From assembly GCA_029721435.1 (NCBI GenBank), contig CM056573.1, positions 96,553,947 to 96,617,946 on the forward strand: DNA of 64,000 nt. Reading direction: 5' to 3'. Source of the DNA: Gymnothorax reevesii. Its lineage: Eukaryota; Chordata; Actinopteri; Anguilliformes; Muraenidae. Position numbers and translations under genes: made by a program. This document shows, piece after piece, positions 1-12,214 of the stretch. How positions within the stretch are numbered: position 1 is the stretch's first letter; each line of letters begins with the position of its first letter. The notes beneath the pieces are model-generated. The model worked only from the letters and a program-made list of their open reading frames with translations, had not been told where the DNA came from and made no database searches.

Positions 1-880
1 TATTCGGCTGGGCTCTCGACTGGCTTGGGCCATGGGTTGTGATTTGTTACCAATTTCACTTTTAAAGCGGAAATTTTGGATGGGATGTGACATTTTTTTG
101 TCATACTGCTAAATAGGAAGGAGTAAAATAAATTTTGACTTGACATCAAGGTCACAGTTGACTTGGCCTAAGTCGAAAAAAAGCGCGTAGCTACGCGCTT
201 TTTGGCCTACGCGTATTCTCTCCTCGACTTAAGTCTGTGCATTACGCGCCTTGAAGGCAGTTACGCTCTTGGGGCGGAGCAAGGCCAAAATCAGGGCGTT
301 TCCGGGCATTTCTCATGCAAATAACACTTGCGCGTATTCTCCCCCTGGCTTACGCGCTTTTTCTGTTAAGCGCTTTTGAGGGCTGTATTAAGGTCAAGCG
401 CCAACATTAGGCGAAATTGAATATTGCGTTTGATGTCGGTTATAGGCCGAATTTTAACATTACTTTTATTTTATTTAACATGGTAAAGGTTGAGACATTT
501 AATATTCGATTGTTCTTCCTTATTTCTAAACTACATTTCTCAAAGCCATGATAATTTATCAAACAAAATCATCACATGATATTACGCATCAGCCTCTTCT
601 CCAATCAGTTAAATTACAAACGCAAAACAATTAATTAATGAGTATACATAAAACCATCATTCTACCATGCCCTCAAAATCTAAAGCCAAAATGCCAGTCC
701 TGCATTTGCTAGCACTCTTGTGTGATTGGGAAAGAGTAGCGCGCCAAGCTCGAAGACGAACACGCATATATCGGCTTCGTTTGGACATCCTGGGACAAAC
801 AAACATCGAGTGCATCCAGCGCTTTCGCCTGGACCATGCATGAGGCAATCATCTATCTTTGCCGACTTCTGGATGAACAG

Positions 881-1262
881 CTATCCAGCCATCCACAAAA
901 CATACCTGTGGTCATCAACGTCAGAACTGCGCTGTCGCTCCTGGCATCTGGGTCGTTCCAGAGAGTGGCTGGTGATGTCATTCACATCACAGGCGTCTGT
1001 TTCAAGGTGTCTGACGCAGTTCGTTGGCGCTTCAAGTTCTTCTCCATGCACTTCCACTGCAGAAAGAGTGGATGCCATCCCCTCCTCCTGTGCAGTGAAA
1101 TGCACAGGGGATGATGGTTGCCCACCACCTGTTGCGTGTACACTTCTCCGGTGTGCAGAGAGCCTGGCTTTTACAGCGCCCCGCAGATCTCTCCATTTAT
1201 GCTTCAAATCGGGGATACTGCGCTTGCATCTCCCCACCGAAGCCACATCCAGAACGATTCGC
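881..1262 (-). pseudogene. Myb/SANT-like DNA-binding protein fragment (Harbinger-associated)
   Basis: The minus-strand reading frame contains CKRSIPDLKHKWRDLRGAVK, then RRSVHATGGGQPSS and FTAQEEGMASTLSAVEVHGE. KHKWRDLRG followed by ATGGG is the end of the Myb/SANT domain and the linker found in Harbinger-associated Myb-like proteins and relatives such as NAIF1. The first two helices of the domain are missing or diverged upstream of 1262, and the frame ends at 881. In active elements this protein assists nuclear import and DNA binding of the transposase. A domesticated gene is possible but less likely given the broken context. Confidence 0.5.
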
Positions 1263-2129
1263 AGCTTAATTTCTCGGATCAGCCTTCAGTGCTCGCTTGC
1301 CATACAACACCAACATCTGTGAAATTTGGTTTTCGGCTTTGGCTCGACGTCGCCATCATTGTCTTCCATGTTCTATTAACAAATGCGACTGCCCTGTATG
1401 TTCGTGATAATCTAAAAAGTTGTGATATCCTCATGAGTGAGGGGATTGATTTTCTAATTGAGGATATCTTTATTAACTAACTGGAGTCCTAGTAATTTTT
1501 TACCATTGGTAATACTGTGTAATTTAATGTGTGAATAAAGATATTATTAAATAGGCTACTCTAGATTGAGCCCTACCCTGGAAAATACCAAAGCACTATC
1601 CATTTGTCAATCAATTTTAGCCTTTAAAGAATAGCCGACATGGGAAGAATCATTATCAGTAAATGGGATAATTGATTATAATAAAGTATTAGGCACAAGT
1701 TCAAGTGAATGTGTCGCTCAAATCAAATAGGATGATAGGCTATGGATATGGAATTCCGTCATTACTGAGGCGGTTTCGGGGCGGGGAGATGACCGAGTGC
1801 GGGGTAAGAATCCTTGTTAAAGTGTTTCCATGTCCTTTATTTGCAAACCTGACATCGGAGTAGTTTTCAAGTGCGCAATTTCTAAATGAGATCATATAAA
1901 CTGTCTTTGATTGTCTTTGTGTGACTAGAATGTTCTCTTTGCCTTCTTCCCTGTCTTCCACGGAACAAACAGACTGGTATAGGAGGGGCACATTTTCAAT
2001 GATCTGATTGTGCTGATTGAGAAGCGCTAAATTCTTTATTTATTATTTCATTATCGCGGCAATTTGTTTGTATGTATAGCTTTAATGCCATGGTGGCTAG
2101 AGTAAGAAATAACAAGTGTTTGTCATTAA

Positions 2130-2222
2130 CATATCCCCGCCGCCGCAATTTTATGTGTCCGTACGGACGGAGCCCAATGCAATATCCCCCGCTTTGCGCT
2201 AATCGCGCGGCGGGGGATAAAT
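2130..2222. repeat. Terminal hairpin module (ATATCCCC...GGGGGATA family)
   Basis: TATCCCCCGC pairs with GCGGCGGGGGATA across a short loop, preceded by a GTACGGACGG motif. The same layout (GGACGG motif, then a CCCC/GGGG hairpin, then an AT-rich end) recurs near 7263, 20371, 26215 and 50335. Confidence 0.5.
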
Positions 2223-2778
2223 AAAGAGATGTCTGAATTACGTCTTGTAATTGGTCCGGCCTTCTATTACAGCGGCATATAAAACCTCGTTTCTTCACAT
2301 GACAAACTTCACAGGAAAATAAAAAATAAATATAAAGTAAAATAATAATAATAATAATTATAATAATATAAATGGATAAATATAGTTTAAAATAAAAATG
2401 TTTAGTCTTGCATGTAAGAATAGTGGACATACGAGTTTTCGTTTCTTATCAGTTTGGAGATATGAGGTTTTATCAGCAGGCCGACGATATTCAAATATAA
2501 AGTCTGGTTTGCGTTTTCCATGGACCACAAATGTATTTTCATGGTAAAGCAGAAAATCCTTTTTTCCATGTTTTCCTGATAGCCATAATCAATGAGCTTT
2601 GGACAGAGTCTGCCTCTCTTTTGGATCAGTCACACCTCTTTCATAAGGCCGCCTACATTCCGAAGTTAAGCGCTGTGGGCGTGATCAAAGCGAGTGGGGG
2701 AGAATACGCGTAACTCAAAAGCGCTTAACTTGAAGCGCGTAAAAAAAGACTTACGCGCTAATGGGAGAATAGACCCCT

Positions 2779-2842
2779 ACATGAGAAAAGGGTCTCGCTC
2801 TCTCTGCTCTACATGAGAAAAGGGTCTCGCTCTCTCTGCTCT
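2779..2842. repeat. Perfect tandem duplication of 32 bp
   Basis: Two identical copies, 2779-2810 and 2811-2842, each starting ACATGAGAAAAGGGTC and ending CTCTCTGCTCT. Confidence 0.95.
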
Positions 2843-2849
2843 TAAACTG

Positions 2850-3240
2850 CATGATTCTGCTGGAGGATGTTTTGCGTTTCTCTGCTTTTGCCACTAAAAC
2901 CTATTTCAGGCAGTGCTGTCGGCGCATCTATTGCAATTATTTGTATATTTGTAGTTGTAATATGTCTGTCTGTCTGTCTGTCCGCTCACATAACTCAACA
3001 ACCGCAGATCATCTTGGAGTTTTTACAGGTCATGGGTGTCTACCGTTGCTCAGTCCTCCTAAGATGATCTGGATCTGGATCCAGATGGGATTTGGGATCC
3101 GTTTTCTAAATTTTTCTCCATATGTCTATTTGTCAGCCCATATAACCCAAAAAAAAAAAAATTACTTATCGGTTTAACTTGAAAGTTTTACTCATTGGCA
3201 CCGCTGCTAATTCCTTAACGGGCAAGGGTCTGCAATCTTT
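2850..3240. repeat. TGTC microsatellite and adjoining unclassified repeat
   Basis: A (TGTC)n run at about 2963-2982 opens a stretch resembling the TGTC-headed repeat at 34375, with GATC/GGATCC-rich sequence near 3063-3100. No coding signal was recognised. Confidence 0.4.
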
Positions 3241-3979
3241 GATTGTCTTGTTCGTTGTTGGTTGATGTTTATCACTTTAAACTCCATTATATGAGAGTTG
3301 TAATAGCTGGGGTTCAGTTTGGGGAAAGATGTTCTGACCCATTTTTTCTAAGCCTATTTCTAAAAGCCGGCAAGCAATACCGAGATCATTGGTTCAGAAT
3401 AAGTGCTGCTCCTCTGCGGCTATGTAAGGTATACGTACAGCCTCTAACAACTATGCCGCTGGTCATCTTCAGCAAACGCATCCCACGTTCATCCCGACAT
3501 CTGCAATCATCAAAGCCAAAAGATCCCTGAAGCCTTTTCAGTCCAGGGTAAGCTTGCAAATAACTGGTGGTCGGTGGTTGCCTTTAATCCGTATTTCCTC
3601 TGTCACTTGCTCTTTGCTTGCGGGGTTATGGAGCCCCTAGCCATTGCTGGCTAATGTCCGGGTTGTATAGTTCTATAGACCTCATTCGTGTTCCATGTCA
3701 TGCTCATCATGTTTTGCTCTCTCAGCAGCCTGTGCTTCTCAGTCATGTTGTTCCTGCTTGGTGAGCATTCCTTCCTTTGGGGGATTCATCAGGCTGTGCT
3801 TTTGGGGGGCTTCTGCCCCCTATTTTTGGGGGATTTTTCAGCTGCGGCTCTAAGCTGTGCTCCTGCTCTACGAGTCATCCCAAAGAGTCCAAGCGCCAAA
3901 TGAGCATGTTAATTCTGACGGCTGTCCTGATCCTCTCATCCCTAATTTAACATCAATTAATTAGCCAGCCAGCGGAGGA

Positions 3980-4197
3980 TGGGCTTCCCCAGAATAGCCA
4001 GGTTCCTCCTGAGATTTCCTCTCACTGAGGAGTTTTTTCTCACCTTCATTTGAGGCTTTTTCTCCCTACAGGGAGTTTTTTGCCTGCTATTTGGAGATTA
4101 GGGATTAGTCTGGGCTCTGCCCTTTTCTCTCGGTAAAGCATATTTGTGACAGCCTGTATATGAAAAGCGCTATGAATAAAAATTGAATTGAATTCTA
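3980..4197 (+). mobile_element. 3' tail of a non-LTR retrotransposon or SINE
   Basis: The sequence runs from a GAGATTTCCTCTCACTGAGGAG block through GGGAGTTTTT to AAAAGCGCTATGAATAAA and AATTGAATTGAATTC. This GCGCTAT-AATAAA-ATTGAATTGAATT ending is a common 3' end of fish non-LTR elements. The upstream part was not resolved. Confidence 0.55.
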
Positions 4198-4626
4198 CTC
4201 ATGCTCAATGCATAATACATTTTTCCTGATTTCACTCGAGTCTCTCCTGATTGAAATAATCAGCTGCAGAATCTGGATCTGTGTCCAAATTGGTCTGGAA
4301 ATTTTATCACCTCTTCCCATTCATACAGTCAAATTTGCCATACATTTTGCGGTAATCTGTGGAATAGTTTTTGAGTTTTCCTGCTGACAAAGTGATCATA
4401 AATGCCTCCTGCCAGTGGTAATAAAACCAAAACTTTTCTTTCACCTGATCCTGCATATGGCTCCTCTGTTTGCCCTGCTCTCATACCCCAGCAGCTCACC
4501 TGCACTCCCCAGGGTGGCACTCTATGGCATTTATATAAGCGAGAGTTCTTTGGCTACTAATGAGGTAGGTGAAGCAGGCAACCAGGGCACTCTTATTGGA
4601 CTCTATTCAAGAAAAGTGAAGCTCAC

Positions 4627-4737
4627 CTGGTGTCTAGATCCCAGAGGGTGGTGTCATCACTTATCCAGGGGTTGGAGGGTTCTGGTATGGACACAAATGG
4701 GTCGTAATCCAGGAACTGCTCAGTGAAACTCATCAAA
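4627..4737 (-). CDS. rgs6: rgs6 coding exon (second half of GGL domain), 111 nt
   Basis: On the minus strand acceptor TTATTTTTGCTCCAG is followed by one base, 36 codons and two bases, then donor CACCAG|GTGAGC. The translation includes LMSFTEQFLDYDPF and IPEPSNPWISDDTTLWDLDT. SNPWISDD is the R7 counterpart of the NPF-type motif of G-gamma subunits, which packs against G-beta-5. The length is 111 nt (37 codons), so skipping keeps frame but removes this half of the GGL domain. Mammalian RGS6 is known to make isoforms with complete or incomplete GGL domains, and that this exon is the variable one is my inference. No RGS-domain exon is visible in the remaining 4.6 kb, so the 3' part of the gene continues beyond the window. 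Confidence 0.96.
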
Positions 4738-4908
4738 CTGGAGCAAAAATAAGAGATCTTATTGCACACAATGCAATACCCAATACATGGCAGTCCACTT
4801 ACATTCAAGCTATGAATTACAACCACCAATGTTTTGTTCAATATGCACCAAAACAACAGGTTATTGGTACAGCTTCAATACTGCCTGAATGTTGAGGATA
4901 AAGTAAAT

Positions 4909-5270
4909 CAGTGGTTCTCAGACTCAGTCCTGGGGGACCACTGTGTATGCGGGTTTTCGGTGCAACCACAAACGCAGTCCTAGAATTCTATTAAGCTGTT
5001 AATTTGTTTTAATTAGATGCATTTCATTTATTACTTGATGATAAATTTAACCATTTTGGCCATGTGTTGACTCGAGGCAAGGTGACATTGTATTACACAA
5101 GTTTTGTAATACAAGAGATGCAGTCAAAGACACTATTTTTAGGACATTTTGCCTCAAAATGTATAGGTGTGAGTTATGGTATTTGTCCAGCGGAGTACAG
5201 AGCATCAAAACTTTAGCGTGCTGTATCATGATTTTGTAAAAAGATGTTTGACGTTCCAAGATATTCATAC
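4909..5270 (+). repeat. Interspersed repeat starting CAGTGGTTCTCAGACTCAG (copy 1)
   Basis: It opens with CAGTGGTTCTCAGACTCAG and TCCTGGGGGACCACTG, a head frequent in fish genomes (hAT-like or SINE-like, class uncertain). A second copy lies inverted at 11936-12214, with similar downstream sequence (GGTTTTCG, GCAACCACAAA, and an AATT-rich body). Confidence 0.5.
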
Positions 5271-6180
5271 AATCACTTGATGTGCTATGATTTTAATTTT
5301 TTGAAATTAAAAAAAATTTTATTTTAAAATTATTTTTTTTCCGGCAATGCAACAATCTTGAAACTTCTTGTTGCACCGCTTATTTAGAATTCAGTATCCA
5401 CGTTGCTTCATTGATCTTTCAGCCCAATTACTGAAATATGGCTTTGGCAACCTCAACTTGGATCATGTTTCTCGTTGTGATATAATGTTTTTACTTACAC
5501 TCAAACCAGGGTTGCTATCAGTCAATGGGAAGAACTCTTGAGCTCTCCACTGTGATTTATGATAGTGCTTGATATGATCTGATATGTGCCAAGTCTTTAA
5601 GAACACGTTTCTGCAAACATTTTATTTTCCAACCAGAGGGCGTTTTTTTTTCACTAAAAAGAGACATTTCCCCATGCCCCCTTGGTATTTCTTTTTTCTT
5701 CCCCACAATGTTACTACGGATACATTAAAAAAGGAAAAATTTTATTTAAACAGAAAAAGGCACATCTGTGCCACCTATTGAGCATGTGTACAAAATTTCA
5801 TGAAAAATCTCAGGCGGTATCAGAGTTATGGTCCAGAGAGGATGGGGATGCCGATGCCCATGTGGACAGGAAACTGAACGAAAGTAATATGTCTGAGGGG
5901 ATACATAACTAAAGCTAGCTGAGCACAGCTAGGTCACACCATACCAATTCAATAAATTTAAGAAAATCCTCCCACCTGACTACTTCAGATTTACTTTGAA
6001 AATTGACACAAAGTTACATTGGACCTGTGCCACATTGAGGGTCAACATCTCTAATAGTTTTTTTTAATCAGGAAGAATACACAAGCCTCTCATTGTTTCC
6101 AAGAAACAGTAGGGCAAAATCCGGGAAAATGCAATTTTACACAAGTCTGCGGTCAAATTGCCAATGTATGGCAATTTTAA
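5271..6180. other. rgs6 intron without recognised features
   Basis: AT-rich sequence with homopolymer runs. The stretch near 5760-5910 reads like the edge of a tandem-core repeat (GGACAGGAAACTGAACGAAAG), but I could not place a boundary. No exon, transposase or inverted terminus was seen. Confidence 0.4.
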
Positions 6181-6189
6181 CCCTTTGTA

Positions 6190-7306
6190 TAAACTAGGCT
6201 TATGCCGTCGGAGGCGACGGCTGGGGGTATATCACCGAACGCCCCCAATCCTCCAATTCCCCAATCCTTGAATAGACCTTGAATAGACATCCATTTGAAC
6301 TTAATTTCAAGTCAATCGGTCAAATGGTTCGGAAGATATGGCCAAAATGGTAATTTTCCATCACAAAGCGCCACCTGGTGGTAAAATATTGAACCTTACA
6401 GATATGATGTCATCATGTGACATGTTGTTAGGTCATGACCCTGCAGTTGCACATAGTTTCATGTCAGTTGGAGAAATAGTTCCAAAGACATAGCAAAAAT
6501 GGTGAATTTCATGTGATAAAGCTCCACCTTGTGTCAGAATTTTGAACCAAACAGGTATAATGTCATCACGGGACACATCCTCAGGTCATGACCTTTCGTT
6601 TGCACTTGATTTGAGGTCGATCGGACAAATATTTCCAGAGATATGATAAAAACAGTGATTTTTCCAGTTTTTGGCCCCTGGTGACCAATCTAGAAATGGT
6701 AAATTGTCAAAAATCGAATCAGTTTTTCCTCTTTATGATACTTACTTGGAATTTCTAATTGCAATATTACTGCAGTTATCGCGTTAACATGTACATCAAT
6801 TTTTGGCCCCTGGTGGCCAATCTAGAGATCGTAAATTGTCCAAAATCTAATCAGTTCTTCCTCTTTATGATACTTATTTATGTGCGAAACCTTAAATTTG
6901 TAATTGAAATATTACTGAAGTTATTGCGGAACAGTGATTTTTTTCAGTTTTTGGCCCCTGGTGGCCAATCTAGAAATTGTAAATTGTCCAAAATCGAATC
7001 AGTTCTTCCCCTTTATGATACTTACTTATATGCAAAAGTTGGAATTTCTAATTGAAATATTACTGCAGTTATCGCGTTAACACTGAAATCAGTTTTTGGC
7101 CCCTGGTGGCCGATCTAGACATCATAAATTGTCCAAAATCGAATCAGTTCCTCCTCTTTATGATACTTACTTATGTGCAATATTTGGAATTTGGAATTGA
7201 AATATTATTGAAGTTATTGCGTAAACACGTAGTGCGGCGGCAGCGGCGGCGGCCGGACCAAAAACATAATATCCCCTGGAACGCCATTCGGCGTTCGGGG
7301 ATATAA
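6190..7306. mobile_element. Non-autonomous element with internal tandem array and terminal hairpin (Helentron/pearl-like layout)
   Basis: Four diverged units of roughly 130-150 bp begin TTTTTGGCCCCTGG at about 6668, 6800, 6948 and 7093, each followed by TAAATTGTCCAAAATC, TTTATGATACTTA and GAAATATTACTG. After the array come a CGGCGGCGGCCGGACC block and a hairpin: ATATCCCC (7269-7276), AACGCC (7280-7285), loop ATTC, GGCGTT (7290-7295), GGGGATAT (7297-7304). The left end near 6205 has GGCGACGG and GGGGGTATAT. A tandem core with a terminal hairpin is the layout of non-autonomous Helentrons and bivalve pearl elements; that classification is inference. Confidence 0.55.
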
Positions 7307-7310
7307 TTAA

Positions 7311-8100
7311 TTTTGATTAAGCCCATCAAAAAAATTGTACTTTATTAAACAGTGAAAAGTAAGTTGAAACTGCCATAATATTACCGGTATTAATTCTAGA
7401 ACTCCCTTAATACTGATGCCTTCAGTATTTGTACCAAATATCCAGGTCATTTCAAGGTGATACCTGTAAAAGTTGTAATAAATCACCTTGCACCGGACCA
7501 ACCAGTCACCGACTTCCTATTTGCTTCGTGAATAATCATGTACATGCGGGACATCAAGTCAGAGTGGAAGAGCACATCCAATCTAATCCATCAAAATAAA
7601 AGGTCAGCGATTGATGTTGCGTTATGACCTCAATTTGTTATGGCCCCTATTTGTTATGATCTATCAGACAGCAAGGGATGAAAGACAAAATTTTGAAACT
7701 TAAACAGATTAAATTAAACAAACCACTGACCAAGATTGAAATATTAACAAACAAAAAAAAAGAGATATTTACAGTCCCTTGAGATGGGGTTGCTTTGCGA
7801 TGTTCTGGGACAGGAAAATGCTCCAACACAGGCAAAAATCCACAAAAAGCTTCACAGGTCTTGAAAAGAGCGACAGGTCTGGCCAAATATATCCTTCCAC
7901 AATTTCTCCTTGCAATTTCTCCTATTACCTTACCCTCACAATTTTTCTCCTTATATACTCTTTTCCAGCCCCCTCTCACCTTCCAGACTTTTTTCAATTC
8001 TCTGGGACTTTCCCCTCTGAGGCATGCCCAGGACACGCACAAAACCTAGCTGCAGACTGGCTTAACAAAAAAAAGTCAGTCCTTTTTGCCGTTGCCCCCC
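7311..8100. other. rgs6 intron without recognised features
   Basis: Mixed-composition sequence whose short ORFs on both strands show no family motifs. No inverted termini or tandem structure were noticed. Confidence 0.4.
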
Positions 8101-8104
8101 CCCC

Positions 8105-8850
8105 GGCCACCCTTTGGAGGTGCCATTGTGCGAATGGCCCGTGGACTCAGTTTGACGCACTGGGAGCGCAAGGCTCTGGCTCAGGTTAGGTTTGCGCAGT
8201 TAATGTGGTTTTGAGCACAATGGAAACATCAGAACCCAGAGTCAAATGGCTACCGGCAAAGTCTTACTGACAGCATCTCAAGCCGATCACAGAGAGGAAA
8301 ATACATCGCAAGCGAGCTGAATGCTGAGGAGCTGAGATCTTTGAAGCAATGCCCCAGAAAAAAAAACATGCTTGGAGACTGGAAGATCTAGTTTCGTTTT
8401 AATACGGCCACATTGGGCTAACAATAGCAACTGCAGATTTATCGTCAAACAGTTAAGAAATTGTTTTTGCTCATCTCTGTGGACTGTAAAGTGTATACCT
8501 GCTGTTCTTTTAGTGTGGTGTTGATTTAAAATGACAAGGCTTACATCGTTGAATTCTGTGGACTTTTCTTTTTCGTTTGAGCTATCGTTTGTATGCATAG
8601 CACAAATTCAATAGAAATGCTAGTGACTCAGCGCTGATATGATTTTATCCTATGTTTTGCTCCATGTGTATTTACCTGCTTAGTGCTTGAATTGTGTTTG
8701 GTTGAGGTAAAAATGGTCAACATGAGCTTTTTGCTGAGTTTCTTCGCGTAAAGTGGATAAGCCACATGACAATGTTGCAATTAGGAAACATGCTGTATTC
8801 TTTATGCGTAACGACCGCCCCCGGTGCCGGGGACTTTCTAGTTTAAGGGG
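8105..8850 (+). mobile_element. piggyBac-like or related dispersed repeat, copy 1
   Basis: The sequence from AATGGCCCGTGGACTCA, through TGACGCACTGGGAGCG, CAGCTGAGATCTT-type and TTTGTATGCATA blocks, to GGGGACTTTCTAGTTTAAGGGGTTAA recurs inverted at 55622-56690. Its right end, read inward, is TTAACCCCTTAAAC followed by a GGCACCGGGGG palindrome. A TTAA edge with CCC is a piggyBac-type terminus. The left terminus is not certain. Confidence 0.5.
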
Positions 8851-9639
8851 TTAAAGTTCATAAAGTTTTTTTTACCACAAAATTAATGCAAAACAGGTGT
8901 GAGTCATTGTAACTTGCTTTGTTGTCCAACTCTTCATTTTCAAATAAATGAAAAGGTCTAGTGAAAATGTATCAATTATACAAATTAAGAGCCCGCTCAT
9001 TTTTTTTTAAATTCATTGGTAAATTTTTGTTTTAATTTCTCTCTTTATTCAGCTGTTTCCCATATAGGAATCATTCCATGAACATGGCACAATTTGAGTC
9101 CCTCTCACCTCTTTAGGTGTATTTTATCTATTGGGTCACCAACATTTATATTTTTACACATACATTTAAATGTCTCCTTTAATACAGTGTAAAAAACAAG
9201 TTAAATTTTACCTTTTTTATGAGAATTAATATAGTTTTTTTCAGTTGACACCACCTATTTTGTCAAGTCCTCCATGACCTTGATGGAAGTATACTTTGAA
9301 AATACCAAATAAAACTTAAAGTCAATAAATTTTGATGTCAACCAAAAGATCTATTTGTGCTCTTTTGCTGGTGATGTTTTTTTTTTTCAAAATTAATTGA
9401 TAATTATTCATTAAAATCAAATTATTTAGTTCTGTGCCTGAATAACCCCTCAACCTTGTTACACAAATGATTCTTCCCCCATAAATACAATGGTATGATC
9501 CATATGTACATCAGGAAGTGACATCACTGAGGTCTTTTGGACAACAGGACAAGAGAAATGGGCAGGTAGCTCCCTTCTTTTCCTTTATCTTAGTCATTTA
9601 TCTTGTGATATTGCGGTCGTCAAACTCAATGACTCAACA

Positions 9640-10090
9640 GCGTAACATGAAAAAAAGGTGGCACATGGTGGTGCAAGAATAATGGTGTGGGCAAGCATAT
9701 GCCATGGATAGCATACCCGTCTGCATTTCATTGAGGGTAACTTGAACGGGCAGTGGTACCGCGATGAGATCCTGAGGCCCATAGTCGTACCATTCGTGCA
9801 ACTCCATCACGTGACATTCCAGCACGATAATGCCTGGCCACACACTGCCCCGATCTGCTCAGAGTTTCTTGATGAGGAGGATGTCCCTGTTCTCATTTGG
9901 ACAGCATATTCATCTGATATGTCGCCAGTTGAACACCTTTGGGATGTTCCGGATCAGCGGGTTAGACAATGTGTTCCGATTCTAGAAAATGTGCCAGCTC
10001 CGAGTTGCGCTGCAGGAGTAATGGGACAACATTCCACAGGCAACTATTGAAAAATCCTGTTGACTCCATGTGCCGGAGGTGTACCGCTTT
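9640..10090 (+). pseudogene. Tc1/mariner transposase, C-terminal half
   Basis: The frame contains ARIMVWASICHG, then WYRDEILRPIVVPF, FQHDNAWPHTAPICSEFL and PVLIWTAYSSDMSPVEHLWD. FQHDNA is the second catalytic Asp block of the DDE motif and SPVEHLWD contains the terminal Glu region. The N-terminal helix-turn-helix domains are absent, a stop interrupts near 9710, and the frame breaks after about 10010, where diverged remnants of the C-terminus continue. The family resembles the one whose N-terminal half is at 54604-54924. The element is inactive and lies inside the rgs6 GGL intron, antisense to the gene. Confidence 0.75.
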
Positions 10091-11935
10091 ACATGATGCC
10101 GATGGTGAACACACTCATTACTGACTGCTATGAATTCTGCCCGCTGAACCCTGGTGCAGAGCCACTGATATTCTCAGAATTATGACACTCCCATTGACTC
10201 TCGTATGCAAAACATGGCGGCGCACTGCCGGGTACTGGAAACTTCCGATAGTTCCAAAAGAGGATTCTTGCAGCTTTGTACCGATTCACTTCCATTGAGA
10301 CAACAACGACAGTAAGTGATAAAATATTGAAGTCTTATGATTCACGAAATGTATACGTATATCATACCTAGTCTAACTTGATCAGCTGTTTTAAGTTTAA
10401 TCATAAACGGTTGCGGAGTTTCTAACTCCGTTTAGCTCTCAATAACCATTTCGAATAAGACCACTTGTTATTCATAAAATTGGATGAAACCACATATTAG
10501 GACTTTGACAACTGACGTGTCACCCATCATGTTTTAGCCAGTTCTTTGAAATTGTATCTGTCAATTTGCATTTGCCATGCCAGGCACTGTTAGCTTTCTA
10601 GCGATCTTGCTGTAGTCAGCTAGCTGTATTATATGCCATGTTGTATTTCGCAAAAAGATGGTCTTTTAAATGATTTACTCATTTTATTGTGTCATGTAGG
10701 CTTACCGTTCACACATTTGAGCAGTTACACTTATTTAAGTTGTCCCACATCACCATAAAAGTTTGACCTCTGTAAAACGTATGTAAATAATGTAATTCAT
10801 TAAGAGAAATACATTTCTGGCATTTGTGTGTGGTTTAATTTAATATTTACCATTCAGAAATGCAATCACTGCTGTCTGTCCCATAGGAGATTATGACAGT
10901 GCAGAGTTTGTTTAGAACTATATCGCTTCCCCACAAATCACGTGACCACTCAAGCAACAAAGTCAATGAGTGGCGCCACTCTGTATCACTCTGCCCTGGT
11001 GGGTTCAGGCTGTGATAACTCATGAATTGTGCACAATAAATTGTTAGTCATGTTTCTGTTGCTTGAATATTAAGGCAAGAATAAAATAATAATTGTTTTG
11101 TTGAAATATTTCTCAATTGATAAAAAATAATTTGAAAAAAATTACTTCGAGCATTTATATTTTTGTTCAGAGTATGTTCCATGTTTAAGCTGTGATGAAG
11201 ATGGCACCAACAACAGCAGCAGAAAGGCAGAAGTACAAAAGTAGTTTCGGGCGCCTTAAAGCTGATCCTGAAGGAAGGGAGAGATACCTGCTGTATAAAA
11301 GCATATTCGACCAGATGAGGGTTGGCTCTTATGCACACGCACACGCACACACACACAATATGTTGTTGTAGTTTGTTTTTAATTTCGGTTAATAATCTTA
11401 TCCAGTGAATTTGAGAGTAAAAAGGCAACTATTAATATGTAAAGCTGTATTTGTCCCTTCAACCCTGTAACCATCTTCAACCCTGTGACCCTCATCTCAA
11501 CCCCGTCACACCTACATGTTCTTTCAATATTTTTAAAAAATGTATTGATAAAATTTAGTTTGCTGACTTCTGTCTAAAATGTTGAGAGCTATCACAAGAT
11601 CATAGATTTTGATTAAAATTCTTCAGTTAAACAACATTTCTGATGAAAAATGAGAAGAGTGCTTTCACGCATAGGTACATTTCAGGCTTTAGTACAGCAA
11701 AAATGTGAGATTTTATCTCATTTTTGTATTTCCTATTATTAAATTAGTGTGGGGGACATCAGATTAATATACAAATATTGCTTTCTTTAGAAATACATTT
11801 TATGATCATATTCAATGAGCTTCCATCAAGGACATAACGGGGTTGAAGAATAACATCTTGAAATAATGACCAATAATAATAGAGAGCTAATGCCTGAGAT
11901 GGGAAAATATGTTTTTCTGATAGTTGAATATGTTC
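10091..11935. other. rgs6 intron without recognised features, with a short CA microsatellite
   Basis: Largely AT-rich sequence. A (CA)n run sits at 11334-11358. No coding signal or element terminus was recognised. Confidence 0.4.
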
Positions 11936-12214
11936 TTAATGCTGAGGGATATACATACAAATAATACATTTTGGTAGAAAATTTGAAAATGTCGAAGTCC
12001 AATTTGAACCATTCTCATGGAATGACTCATAGAATGATGTGAATATGGAAATTATATTGTTCACTGCAAGCATAGCAATTTCTGACAATTTTGCGTGAAA
12101 AGGTAATGAAGTGCAATTACCCTCATTAAAATTCTTGGGGTTGCATTTGTGGTTGCAGCGAAAACCAGCATTCACAGTGGTCTTCCAGGACCGAGTTTAA
12201 GAACCACTGCAGTA
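11936..12214 (-). repeat. Interspersed repeat starting CAGTGGTTCTTAAACTCGG (copy 2)
   Basis: Inverted relative to 4909-5270: on the minus strand it begins GCAGTGGTTCTTAAACTCGG and continues through ACCACTGTGAATGC and GCTGCAACCACAAATGC. The two copies are diverged throughout, so they are old. Confidence 0.5.

Larger units (their letters stand above)
330..2785. mobile_element. Degenerate DNA transposon with GCG-rich inverted ends, probably Harbinger-like
   Basis: Sequence around 333-390 (GCGCGTATTCTCCCCC, TTACGCGC, TTAAGCGCTTTTGAG) recurs in inverted orientation around 2690-2785 (GCGCGTAAG and TTAAGCGCTTTTGAG on the reverse strand), so the two clusters look like inverted ends about 2.4 kb apart. 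Between them is a minus-strand Myb/SANT-like ORF typical of the second protein of Harbinger transposons. More of the same GCG-rich motif lies at 170-330. Boundaries are approximate and no transposase was recognised. Confidence 0.45.

Noticed and set aside
657..848. Minus-strand 63-codon Arg/Ser-rich ORF as a gene
   Set aside because: No family motif, and it lies within a decayed transposon next to the Myb-like fragment.
1996..2430. 144-codon minus-strand ORF with an Ile-rich N-terminus
   Set aside because: The hydrophobic run is translation of an (AAT)n microsatellite, and the rest lacks motifs and overlaps a GC-rich hairpin.
1..4626. RGS-domain exon downstream of 4627
   Set aside because: I looked on the minus strand for an EPSQQRVKRWGF-like segment and did not see it; it probably lies beyond the window.
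9594..9843. Minus-strand ORFs opposite the mariner fragment
   Set aside because: Shadow frames of the plus-strand transposase.
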